Of a stretch of 64,000 nt of DNA, positions 35,547 to 43,047 are shown piece after piece. The notes beneath the pieces were generated by a model, which searched no databases, was not told where the DNA came from, and saw only the letters and a program-made list of their open reading frames with translations. Source of the DNA: DATASD01 sp035478835. Its GTDB lineage: Bacteria > Patescibacteriota > Saccharimonadia > Saccharimonadales > UBA4665. Each line of letters starts with the position of its first letter. Positions within the stretch are counted from its first letter, which is position 1. Where the stretch lies: the NCBI GenBank assembly GCA_035478835.1, contig DATIJH010000002.1:326782-390781 (forward strand), read 5' to 3'. The position numbers were made by a program, and so were the translations under genes.

Positions 35547-36380
35547 TTACTCTGGCAATGGTAATTCAAGGTCGAGTAGTTCGGAAACGCAGGCAGCGTA
35601 TTGAATTTGCCGCGCTGTATCGCGGCGAGCGTTGTCTTCGGGGTTAAAAAAGTCAGAGTCCATAAATGTCTTGTTGTTGGCGAGCTCATCGAGCACCATA
35701 TGCACACCGGCTGCTGGCACGCCAAGGTTTGTTGAAGCGGCGAAAACAAGTCCGGTTTCCATTTCTACGCCGCCATAACCATCAAGCTGCCAGAGTCGGA
35801 CGTCGTCGGCCGTCTCGGCGAGGACCATTTCGCAAGTGGTTGTTTTGACGTCCCAAACAGTCGTGCCGGTAATATTTGCAAGCTGGCTCGTCCGCCACAG
35901 CAGCGAGCTATACAGCTCCGGGTCTGGCCTAAATATACGGTCTAAGTTGGTCCGATCGTAGGCGGCAGCGTTATCGTTGCCATGAACGGCGTTCGGCGCA
36001 ATGAGATCGCCGGTACGCATCATTGGCGCTAATCCGCCCGCCGTGCCCAAAATGATATTTTTCTTCGAGCCGAGCACTGAGCCGATGTGCACGTACTGAC
36101 TCATAACAGCGGTTCCCATAACCGGCGCATACCAATATCGCTTTGATGTGTCGCGGCCGTCTGGCACGGTGAACTCGTAGCAGTGACCTAAAAATGTGCG
36201 GTCGATTTTTTCTACCCTCGTTTCAACATCTAATGCTTCGAGTATTTCGCGCAGATATGGCAGATGGCGTGCCTCGGCGTTTAAGTCCCAAGTGCTTACG
36301 GCAAGCAATCCGTCAACACGGTAATCATCGGGCAAATTAAACTGCTGCCGAAACTCGGCCGCCCCGTTGGTTTTGTACAT
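35547..36380 (-). CDS. Nucleoside phosphorylase-like protein
   Basis: A 277-residue member of the purine/uridine phosphorylase superfamily, which splits nucleosides with phosphate to base and ribose 1-phosphate. Visible motifs are ILGTAGGLAPMMRTGDLI (phosphate and base region) and GVEMETGLVFAASTNLGVPAAGVHMVLDEL, the Glu-Met-Glu ribose-binding signature. N-terminus is divergent. Predicted leader of one base (TATAGT 36393 to 36388 on the minus strand). Fits nucleoside scavenging. Confidence 0.85.
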   Translation of the reverse strand: MYKTNGAAEFRQQFNLPDDYRVDGLLAVSTWDLNAEARHLPYLREILEALDVETRVEKIDRTFLGHCYEFTVPDGRDTSKRYWYAPVMGTAVMSQYVHIGSVLGSKKNIILGTAGGLAPMMRTGDLIAPNAVHGNDNAAAYDRTNLDRIFRPDPELYSSLLWRTSQLANITGTTVWDVKTTTCEMVLAETADDVRLWQLDGYGGVEMETGLVFAASTNLGVPAAGVHMVLDELANNKTFMDSDFFNPEDNARRDTARQIQYAACVSELLDLELPLPE

Positions 36381-36445
36381 GCGCGCTACTATACCATAAG
36401 TTTTGTGCGCATACTACAAGGTCGCGGTTGGCAAGCTGCTTGTGG

Positions 36446-36458
36446 TACAATGCAGGTA
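36446..36458 (+). promoter_or_regulatory. Leaderless promoter of pilB
   Basis: TGG-TACAAT (-10 at 36446-36451, extended -10) is followed by six bases and the ATG at 36458. No ribosome site is present. Confidence 0.6.
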
Positions 36459-38062
36459 TGGAACAGGATGATGCCCGCATTGAGGCGGAGCGCCAGACGC
36501 AGCACCGCGCGCAAGTATTGGGTTTGTCGTACCTCGACACCAACGCGATGGAGTCGCACCCGCTCTACAAAGACATCATTCCGGTGCAAGAAATGTACGA
36601 CAAGCGGGTCATCCCCATTACCGCCGATATCAGCAAAATCTTATTTGGTATTACAACCACCACTTCGCAGCAAACAATCAATGATCTGCGGCAGCGTTTT
36701 GCCGACCGCGTCGTAACTTTCGCCATTATTTCGGATAATGGGTACCGCGATTATCTGCGCTTGTACAATCCGCCCAAACAGGTCGTGTACCAGGACATTG
36801 CATTCAGTAAAGAAAGCGGCAGTGAATTGTACAAGACCGTTTCGGCCACGCTCGATCAAGTGCGGTCGGACGATGTTTTGGCATATCTCGTAAAGCAGGC
36901 GTACCAGTTAAAGGCATCGGACATTCACCTTGAAAACCAGGCCGAAGGTGTGCGCATTCGTTTTCGCGTCGATGGCGTGCTGCACCCGATCGCGCAATTG
37001 TCGCACCAAAAGTATCATCAATTGTTGTCCTCGATTGCCGTAGCCGCCAACGTTTCGACCGGCATCGAAGAGGCGCAAACCGGCCATATCAACAAAGAAT
37101 ACCACATGGCCACCGGCGAGGACGTGACTGTTAACTTGCGCGTCGAGACCGTGCCGACGGTGTTCGGCCAAGACGTAGTGATGCGTTTGTTTACGCTTAA
37201 AATGGAGCTGCTTAAACTCGATAACCTCAGTTTGTCCGACCGTGAGCGCGCCGTGGTTGACGACATTATTAGTCACCCAACCGGCATGGTGCTGGTCGTT
37301 GGTCCGACCGGTTCCGGTAAAACCACCACGCTGTACTCTATCTTAAACACGCTGAACTCCGATGAGCGCAAAATATTGACGCTTGAGGATCCGGTCGAGT
37401 ACGTCATGCCAGGTATTGTGCAAATACCAGTGCAAGGCGATCAGAATGCCGCCGGTTTTGCCGAGCACTTGCGTGCAGTGCTACGCCTTGACCCGGACAT
37501 CGTCATGGTTGGTGAGATTCGCGACCAAGATACGGCGAAAACCGCGCTGCAGGCGGCGTTGACCGGCCACTTGGTAATGAGCACGTTCCACGCCTCCAGT
37601 GCTGCGGCGGCTCTGACGCGCATGCTGGACTTCATCGGCATTAACCCGTTATTCTCGTCGGCTATTCGGCTTGTGATGGCCCAGCGATTGGTACGCAAGC
37701 TCGACCCGGATACGCGCCAGCCGTACCAGCCGGATGACGCGCTGAAGGCGCAGCTGCAAGCCGTTATTAATACTTTGCCGCCAGGTGTTGACCGCCCAGA
37801 CGTTAATCAGGTAACACTGTACAAGCCGGGCACCTCCGATAAAAACCCGTTTGGTTATGCCGGGCAAATGCCTATCCGCGAGCAATTGCAAATGACGCCG
37901 GGCATTCAGCAGATTCTCAAGCTTCCGCCAAACCAAATTACCACTGAAATGCTACAGGACAAGGCCATAGAAGATGGCATGCTTACCATGCTGCAAGACG
38001 GCATCTTGAAAGCTTTTGCCGGCATTACGACAATCGAAGAAGTATACCGCGTCGTTGCCTAG
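36458..38062 (+). CDS. pilB: Type IV pilus/type II secretion assembly ATPase
   Basis: A 534-residue hexameric ATPase that drives pilus extension. N-terminal domain, then ASDIHLENQAEGVRIRFRVDGVLHPI, Walker A GPTGSGKTTTLYS (about residue 282), LEDPVEY, Asp-box MVGEIRDQDTAKTALQAALTGH and the His-box STFHASSA. The four-Cys zinc site usual after RLVRKL is absent (RLVRKLDPDTRQPYQPDD). The ATG at 36458 is chosen on its promoter; a TTG 30 bases earlier lies in that promoter. Ends overlapping the convergent lipoprotein gene by 4 bases. Confidence 0.93.
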   Translation: MEQDDARIEAERQTQHRAQVLGLSYLDTNAMESHPLYKDIIPVQEMYDKRVIPITADISKILFGITTTTSQQTINDLRQRFADRVVTFAIISDNGYRDYLRLYNPPKQVVYQDIAFSKESGSELYKTVSATLDQVRSDDVLAYLVKQAYQLKASDIHLENQAEGVRIRFRVDGVLHPIAQLSHQKYHQLLSSIAVAANVSTGIEEAQTGHINKEYHMATGEDVTVNLRVETVPTVFGQDVVMRLFTLKMELLKLDNLSLSDRERAVVDDIISHPTGMVLVVGPTGSGKTTTLYSILNTLNSDERKILTLEDPVEYVMPGIVQIPVQGDQNAAGFAEHLRAVLRLDPDIVMVGEIRDQDTAKTALQAALTGHLVMSTFHASSAAAALTRMLDFIGINPLFSSAIRLVMAQRLVRKLDPDTRQPYQPDDALKAQLQAVINTLPPGVDRPDVNQVTLYKPGTSDKNPFGYAGQMPIREQLQMTPGIQQILKLPPNQITTEMLQDKAIEDGMLTMLQDGILKAFAGITTIEEVYRVVA

Positions 38063-38592
38063 TGCTGATTGGGCATCATAGCGCAGTCGGGGACGCCGTT
38101 AGGAATTTGCGCGGTAAATTGGGCAGCTTGGGCACCAAGCGCAACATAACCGTCAACCGGGTGAATTTCGGTGGCGCCAACTTTGCCAATTGTCATGTTG
38201 CCGATCTGGGCGACGCAGTATAAAGCAAACGGCGTTTCGGGCTGTAGTTCGCCGACTGGCGTGCCCGTAAGTTCCCGCTTTTCATAGACGTCAACGCCAG
38301 AATCGGTGCAGCTGGTTCGGGTTTCGTACACATAATAACCAGTGCCGCCAGGTTGCTGACCGAAAAGCGGCAATCGGGTAGCATCACACGGGGCACCAGA
38401 TTTTTTGGGCCACTCGGTAGAAGTAGTGATCGAAGGGGTCGTGGTAGCTGGCGTTTCGGTTGTGGCGCTCGGCGGCGTTGCTACAACTTCCTGCGCATAC
38501 GCGCAACCGCTTAAAGTGAGGGCGCCTACGCCGCCAACAATAATTCCATCTATGACACGCTTGTAATGAGGGTATTCGTGACTTCGGCTCAT
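38059..38592 (-). CDS. Putative lipoprotein
   Basis: A 177-residue protein with a signal sequence and a lipobox LTLSGC near residue 30, a Thr/Pro/Ser-rich linker (about 38-62) and a small globular domain with four further Cys residues, which may form disulfides outside. AGGAG precedes the ATG; an extended -10 (TGG-TAATAT) lies upstream on the minus strand. No family recognised. Confidence 0.8.
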   Translation of the reverse strand: MSRSHEYPHYKRVIDGIIVGGVGALTLSGCAYAQEVVATPPSATTETPATTTPSITTSTEWPKKSGAPCDATRLPLFGQQPGGTGYYVYETRTSCTDSGVDVYEKRELTGTPVGELQPETPFALYCVAQIGNMTIGKVGATEIHPVDGYVALGAQAAQFTAQIPNGVPDCAMMPNQH

Positions 38593-38720
38593 AACAACTC
38601 CTAATAAGGTTTAATGTATATTACCATAAAAACTACAAAATTACAATTTTCCGGCGACCTAAGAGGGGTTGCTACTGCACAATAGTACGCCTGTTGAGCG
38701 CAAAAATTACACCTCTCCTT

Positions 38721-39854
38721 CTAAATAATAACCTTGGCGATTGCCGGCACGAGGCGTTCATCAAGTACGCTCGGCAGGATTTCGTCCGGAGCAGGGTTGG
38801 CGATAAGCCCGGCCAGGACTTCGGCGGCGGCAATTTTGTGCGCATCGGTAATGGTTTTGACGCGGTTATCGAGTGCGCCGCGGAAAATACCAGGGAAGGC
38901 CAGCGCGTTATTCACCTGATTAGGGAAATCGCTGCGCCCGGTGGCAATAATGGCCGCGCCGGCTTCGTGTGCCAAATCGGGCATAATTTCTGGCGTGGGA
39001 TTGGCCATCGCAAAAATGATCGCGTCTTTAGACATGCTGCGTACCATGTCTGGCGTCAGCAAACCGGGCTGCGATACGCCGATAAAAACGTCGGCGCCCT
39101 GTAGTGCGTCGGCCAACGTGCCCTCTACGTTGTTCTTGTTAGTGAACTCGAGCAACTGCTTTTTCTCGGCCGAAAGGTCTGCTCGGCCCGCACTGATGAT
39201 GCCCCGGCTGTCAACGGCGATAATCTCCGGCTCGGCGTACTCGTGCAGCAATTTCATGATTGCCGTGCCCGCGGCACCAGCGCCCACCACTACAATCCGC
39301 GTGTTCTTTAGCTCACGGCCGGTGATTTTGCAGGCGTTGATAAGGCCGGCGAGCGTCACGATGGCCGTGCCGTGCTGGTCGTCGTGCATGACCGGAATGT
39401 CGAGCTCGCGCTTTAGTCGTTCCTCGATCTCAAAGCAAAGCGGCGCAGCGATGTCCTCAAGGTTGATGCCGCCAAAGCTGGGCGCGATCGCCTTGACCGC
39501 GGCTACGATTTCGTCGGCAGTGTGCACGTCGAGCACAATCGGCACGGCGTCGATGTTCGCAAAGTGCTTGAACAGCATGGCTTTGCCTTCCATGACGGGC
39601 AATGCGCCGTAAGGGCCGATGTTGCCCAGTCCCAAAACAGCGGTGCCGTCGCTAATTACGGCTACATTGTTGTTGAGCCAGGTATAGTCGCGTGCCTCGT
39701 CCGGATGCTCGGCCGCATAACTCGAAACCGCCGCCACACCGGGCGTGTAATAAATGCTTAGTTTTTCGCGGCTATCCAGCTCGTCTTTGAGCGCGATGCC
39801 GATTTTACCGCGCAGCTCGCGGTGCTTTTTGAGTGCTTCTTCGCCGTAATTCAT
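38721..39854 (-). CDS. NAD(P)-dependent malic enzyme
   Basis: A 377-residue enzyme converting malate to pyruvate and CO2 with reduction of NAD(P). YTPGVAAVSSYAAEHP, DGTAVLGLGNIGPYGALPVMEGKAMLFK, FGGINLEDIAAPLCFEIEERL, HDDQHGTAIVTLAGLINA and VVVGAGAAGTAIMKL are diagnostic of the small bacterial form. The ATG at 39854 is preferred: a -10 TACAAT (39869 to 39864) lies just upstream, inside the eight extra codons of the longer frame. It supplies pyruvate for fermentation. Confidence 0.95.
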   Translation of the reverse strand: MNYGEEALKKHRELRGKIGIALKDELDSREKLSIYYTPGVAAVSSYAAEHPDEARDYTWLNNNVAVISDGTAVLGLGNIGPYGALPVMEGKAMLFKHFANIDAVPIVLDVHTADEIVAAVKAIAPSFGGINLEDIAAPLCFEIEERLKRELDIPVMHDDQHGTAIVTLAGLINACKITGRELKNTRIVVVGAGAAGTAIMKLLHEYAEPEIIAVDSRGIISAGRADLSAEKKQLLEFTNKNNVEGTLADALQGADVFIGVSQPGLLTPDMVRSMSKDAIIFAMANPTPEIMPDLAHEAGAAIIATGRSDFPNQVNNALAFPGIFRGALDNRVKTITDAHKIAAAEVLAGLIANPAPDEILPSVLDERLVPAIAKVII

Positions 39855-39940
39855 ACTCAGCGTATTGTACAGACCCATGCCGCTTGTTGGAAGAGCTAAA
39901 AATTGCTACGCTTCTACAGAATTAACAAAGGAGCGGAGTT

Positions 39941-40834
39941 ATGGTGAGCCCTGAAAATGCGTCTTTTGCTGCAACGCTGGCGGAGCATCGCCAGCAAACA
40001 GAAGTTCCATCCGAGATAATTGTGCGTGCGCTTGGCACTCCGGCGCTCACTTCATCCCGTGTTGCCGTGCGTTTGCGCGGCGGCTACGTCACCGAATGCG
40101 CGGTGGCGAGCCAGCGGACCGGCAAAGTAGTCTCGTTGTTTGAAACTCAGGAGGAGCAGCTCACCATGCCCGAGCCCGCCGCCAGTCATACCACATGCGC
40201 TGTCGAAGGCTTAGATGCGGACGACGAGGAAGGCTTTGCGCGCTGGGTCGATTACAGGCCGGTCACAAATGGCAAAACTGCACATGTGCCTATTATTGCT
40301 TTGCAGGCTGACGTTGGCGACGGGCCGTTCGGCTTGCGCAAGATCGTAGGATTACAGGATTCGGGGCTGACCACGACCTCAATACTCTGTAATCGTACGG
40401 CCGAACCACAAAAGGCGGCCCTTGGCGAGCATTATTGTTTCGATCTTCATGGCAACAGTTTGCAAGGAGTTGCTATTAATGGGCTGCGGATGGGGCGGCA
40501 TCGATCCGGCAGAGCACTCCAGGCGCGTTTAGAAGACGGTGCGCCGAGCTTTTTTGCCGGTTATCAAGGCAGCGCGTTGCTTGATTTTCCCGACGGGCGA
40601 CATGTGGTCCTCAGTGCAGTCGCTAGCACCGGTGTACAGAACAAAAACGGCCGCATACAGATTCCTGACAGCCGCATTGGCATGATGCTTTGGCACCAGC
40701 CTGATTCGTCTAAGTTTTGTCTTGAGCCCACACTACGCCATTATGATACCGAGCACAGACGCATGGCTACCGGCAGTGTGGTGCTGCCGCCGGATCATGT
40801 CGTGGCGCTCACTACGATCATCAATGCAAAATAG
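39941..40834 (+). CDS. Unknown protein, possibly aldose-1-epimerase-like
   Basis: A 297-residue soluble protein rich in predicted beta strand. LGEHYCFDLHGNSLQGVAINGLRMG loosely recalls the substrate-binding region of galactose mutarotases, but the catalytic His/Glu pair cannot be placed with confidence. AAAGGAG precedes the ATG. It stands alone between malic enzyme (divergent) and rplS. Confidence 0.6.
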   Translation: MVSPENASFAATLAEHRQQTEVPSEIIVRALGTPALTSSRVAVRLRGGYVTECAVASQRTGKVVSLFETQEEQLTMPEPAASHTTCAVEGLDADDEEGFARWVDYRPVTNGKTAHVPIIALQADVGDGPFGLRKIVGLQDSGLTTTSILCNRTAEPQKAALGEHYCFDLHGNSLQGVAINGLRMGRHRSGRALQARLEDGAPSFFAGYQGSALLDFPDGRHVVLSAVASTGVQNKNGRIQIPDSRIGMMLWHQPDSSKFCLEPTLRHYDTEHRRMATGSVVLPPDHVVALTTIINAK

Positions 40835-40867
40835 CTGCTATAAGGGCTTTTCGTGCCGCACCAGATG

Positions 40868-40883
40868 TGTTATACTTGTGAAA
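40868..40883 (+). promoter_or_regulatory. Extended -10 promoter of rplS
   Basis: TGT-TATACT with the -10 at 40871-40876 gives a start near 40883 and a leader of about 31 bases. Confidence 0.55.
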
Positions 40884-40913
40884 ACGCAATTAGTAATGTA
40901 AGGTTATTAGGTT

Positions 40914-41432
40914 ATGCAATCTATTGTCCAAAAAATTGAAGAGAAGTACAAGAAGTCTGCCGTTGTTGATGTAAAAAGCGGTGACAACGTTCGCGTGCAC
41001 CAAAAAATCCGCGAAGGCAACAAAGAGCGCGTGCAGATTTTCCAGGGTTTGGTTATCCGCACCGACCGCAAAGGCAGCCACACCAGCCGCATCACTGTTC
41101 GCCGCATTTCAAGCGGTATCGGCGTCGAAAAGAGCTTTTTGCTCCACAGCCCGCTCGTACTGAAGGTTGAAGTTACCAAGCGCAGCAAAGTGCGCCGCAA
41201 CTACCTCAGCTACATGCGCAGCTTGACCGGTAAGGCCGCCCGTCTGACTGGCGTTGACTTTGACCGCAATGCCGTTAACGCTATCCACGACACCAAAGCC
41301 GAGGAAGAAGAAGTCAAACTGCACGAACAAACCGCTGCTGCTGCCGAAGCTGACGCCGAAGCAAAGGCCGCCAAAGATGCAGAGCTCGACGCTAAAGCCG
41401 AGGCCGTAAAAGCCGCTCACGAACAAGCGTAA
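40914..41432 (+). CDS. rplS: 50S ribosomal protein L19 with long C-terminal extension
   Basis: A 172-residue L19, a protein at the interface of the two ribosomal subunits. The core (residues 1-112) is standard: GDNVRVHQKIREGNKERVQIFQGLVI, TVRRISSGIGVEK, VRRNYLSYMRSLTGKAARL. About 60 residues follow that most L19 proteins lack, Ala/Glu/Lys-rich and likely one long helix (EEEEVKLHEQTAAAAEADAE). Alone between its promoter and a strong terminator. Confidence 0.97.
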   Translation: MQSIVQKIEEKYKKSAVVDVKSGDNVRVHQKIREGNKERVQIFQGLVIRTDRKGSHTSRITVRRISSGIGVEKSFLLHSPLVLKVEVTKRSKVRRNYLSYMRSLTGKAARLTGVDFDRNAVNAIHDTKAEEEEVKLHEQTAAAAEADAEAKAAKDAELDAKAEAVKAAHEQA

Positions 41433-41447
41433 GTTACCAAAGAGCCA

Positions 41448-41479
41448 TAAAATAATCCGGATCACTCCGGATTATTTTA
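41448..41479 (+). terminator. Intrinsic terminator of rplS
   Basis: A perfect 14-bp stem TAAAATAATCCGGA/TCCGGATTATTTTA with a 4-base loop, ending in a T-rich arm. Its A-rich left arm lets it serve the convergent gene as well. Confidence 0.9.
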
Positions 41480-41495
41480 TTTGTGTAAGATCGAC

Positions 41496-41978
41496 CTACA
41501 GGCGCACGTTACTCTCCGTGCAAACTACCGTTTGTCCTGCAAAAGAACCACTTACGAATTCGACGGTGTCCACTAGAATTGCGGCAGCCCCATGGCTTAT
41601 CTGAATTTCGCCCTTTCTGCTTAGCTCGTCGTTGAATGCACCGAGTCTATAGACGAAAGTTTTGTCGACGGTTGCGTCCACCGCAGGACGGATACCGTGC
41701 GCGTCGTTGGCTTCTATATGAAAATGCGTGCGGACATCGTTGATATTATAATCCCCGGAAACGCTTGCGATGAATGACAAATTCTTTGCATCATATTCAG
41801 AAGTGCATGAAAGGTTATTGACGGCTTTTGGGGCATTGGCGCCGCAAGAAGGGTCAAATGCACCGGTGCCCAGCAGCGTCGCACCCAGCGCAAGTGCGCC
41901 CGCTCTTAAACCGAGGCCGATTGCTCGTCTCCCTGGTGTTTGTTCTCTTGGTTCTGTGCTTGTCTCGTGTTGAGTCAT
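41496..41978 (-). CDS. Secreted or anchored protein of unknown function
   Basis: A 160-residue protein with a charged N-terminus, a hydrophobic segment (about residues 22-40, LGLRAGALALGATLLGTG) and a beta-rich C-terminal part with three Cys. AGGAGG stands 5 bases before the ATG at 41978; a longer frame to 42011 is rejected for that reason. No family recognised. Convergent with rplS across the terminator. Confidence 0.75.
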   Translation of the reverse strand: MTQHETSTEPREQTPGRRAIGLGLRAGALALGATLLGTGAFDPSCGANAPKAVNNLSCTSEYDAKNLSFIASVSGDYNINDVRTHFHIEANDAHGIRPAVDATVDKTFVYRLGAFNDELSRKGEIQISHGAAAILVDTVEFVSGSFAGQTVVCTESNVRL

Positions 41979-42121
41979 AATTCCTCCTGTCGTTGGTAAA
42001 AGCACTTGCAAAACTGCAGTTAACCATAAGCTTAGTCGGAGTGCAAGCTAACAAAATGTTTTACAACGTTTTTGCGTTTGGAAACTATTTACAGACGGGT
42101 AACTTGTGTTATGCTGGCGCT

Positions 42122-42685
42122 ATGATCGTGGGGATAGACGAAGTTGGACGTGGGTGTTGGGCTGGACCGCTCGTAGCGGCCGCTGTTGCTTTGGCGGAGC
42201 CAATCCCGGGCCTTAAAGATTCAAAAAAACTTAGCAAGGCACAACGCGAGCGACTATCTGCGCTGGTATATGAGAAAGCGCAGGCTACCGGCATCGGCTG
42301 GGTAAGTCCCGTAGAGATCGACCAGCTGGGCCTAACTGCGGCCGTTCGTTTGGCCATGCGGCGCGCACTCGAGGCAATCACCGCGCCTTACGACCGTGTT
42401 ATTATTGACGGCAACCTCAATTTTCTGAGTGACAACCCCAAGACCGAGGCGCTCATAAAAGCCGACGACCTTATTCCTGCCGTTAGTGCTGCCAGCATTA
42501 TTGCCAAGGTTGCCCGCGATAACTACATGGCCGCACTTAAAGGCGAATACCAAAAGTACGACTTTGCTAAGCACGTTGGCTATGGCACGGCGCTGCATCG
42601 GCAATTGCTTGTGCTGCACGGCGTCTCGGACATACATCGCCGATCTTTTAAACCAATCGCGGCATTACTTGCAAGTCAGGCATGA
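42122..42685 (+). CDS. rnhB: Ribonuclease HII
   Basis: A 187-residue endonuclease that cuts RNA in RNA-DNA hybrids and removes misinserted ribonucleotides. GIDEVGRGCWAGPLVAAAVAL opens the protein with the first catalytic Asp-Glu; IIDGNLNFL and AASIIAKVARDNYM carry further active-site residues; H-x-GYGT follows. The start at 42122 is predicted leaderless (TGT-TATGCT 42110-42115). It overlaps yraN by ATGA, a common bacterial pairing. Confidence 0.96.
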   Translation: MIVGIDEVGRGCWAGPLVAAAVALAEPIPGLKDSKKLSKAQRERLSALVYEKAQATGIGWVSPVEIDQLGLTAAVRLAMRRALEAITAPYDRVIIDGNLNFLSDNPKTEALIKADDLIPAVSAASIIAKVARDNYMAALKGEYQKYDFAKHVGYGTALHRQLLVLHGVSDIHRRSFKPIAALLASQA

Positions 42686-43026
42686 CCACTGTTGAAACTG
42701 GCCGCCGCGCCGAGAGCGCAGCTGCGGCATTCTTGGAGCACAAAGGCTACCTGGTCGTCGTGCGCAATTGGCGCACGCGCATGTGCGAAATCGACATCGT
42801 TGCCAAACGCGGCCAGGAGCTTTGTTTTTGCGAGGTCAAATACCGCAAAACCAACCGCCAAGGCAGCGGTCTCGATTACATAACACCTAAAAAGTTAGCG
42901 CAAATGCGATTTGCGGCGCAGTCATGGGTACACGCGCACGGCTGGCGCGGTGAGTATTATTTGGCGGCAATCGAGGTTTCTGGCGAGAGTTTCCGCGTCA
43001 CCAACGCAATTAAAAATCCTGGATAG
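42682..43026 (+). CDS. YraN/UPF0102 family nuclease-fold protein
   Basis: A 114-residue protein of the UPF0102 family, a restriction-endonuclease-like fold. GRRAESAAAAFLEHKGYLVVVRNWRTRMCEIDIVAKRGQELCFCEVKYRK holds the family's E...D...ExK residues. Function is not established for the family; it commonly follows rnhB, as here. Confidence 0.93.
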   Translation: MTTVETGRRAESAAAAFLEHKGYLVVVRNWRTRMCEIDIVAKRGQELCFCEVKYRKTNRQGSGLDYITPKKLAQMRFAAQSWVHAHGWRGEYYLAAIEVSGESFRVTNAIKNPG

Positions 43027-43047
43027 AGGCGGCAATTAGACAGGCGC

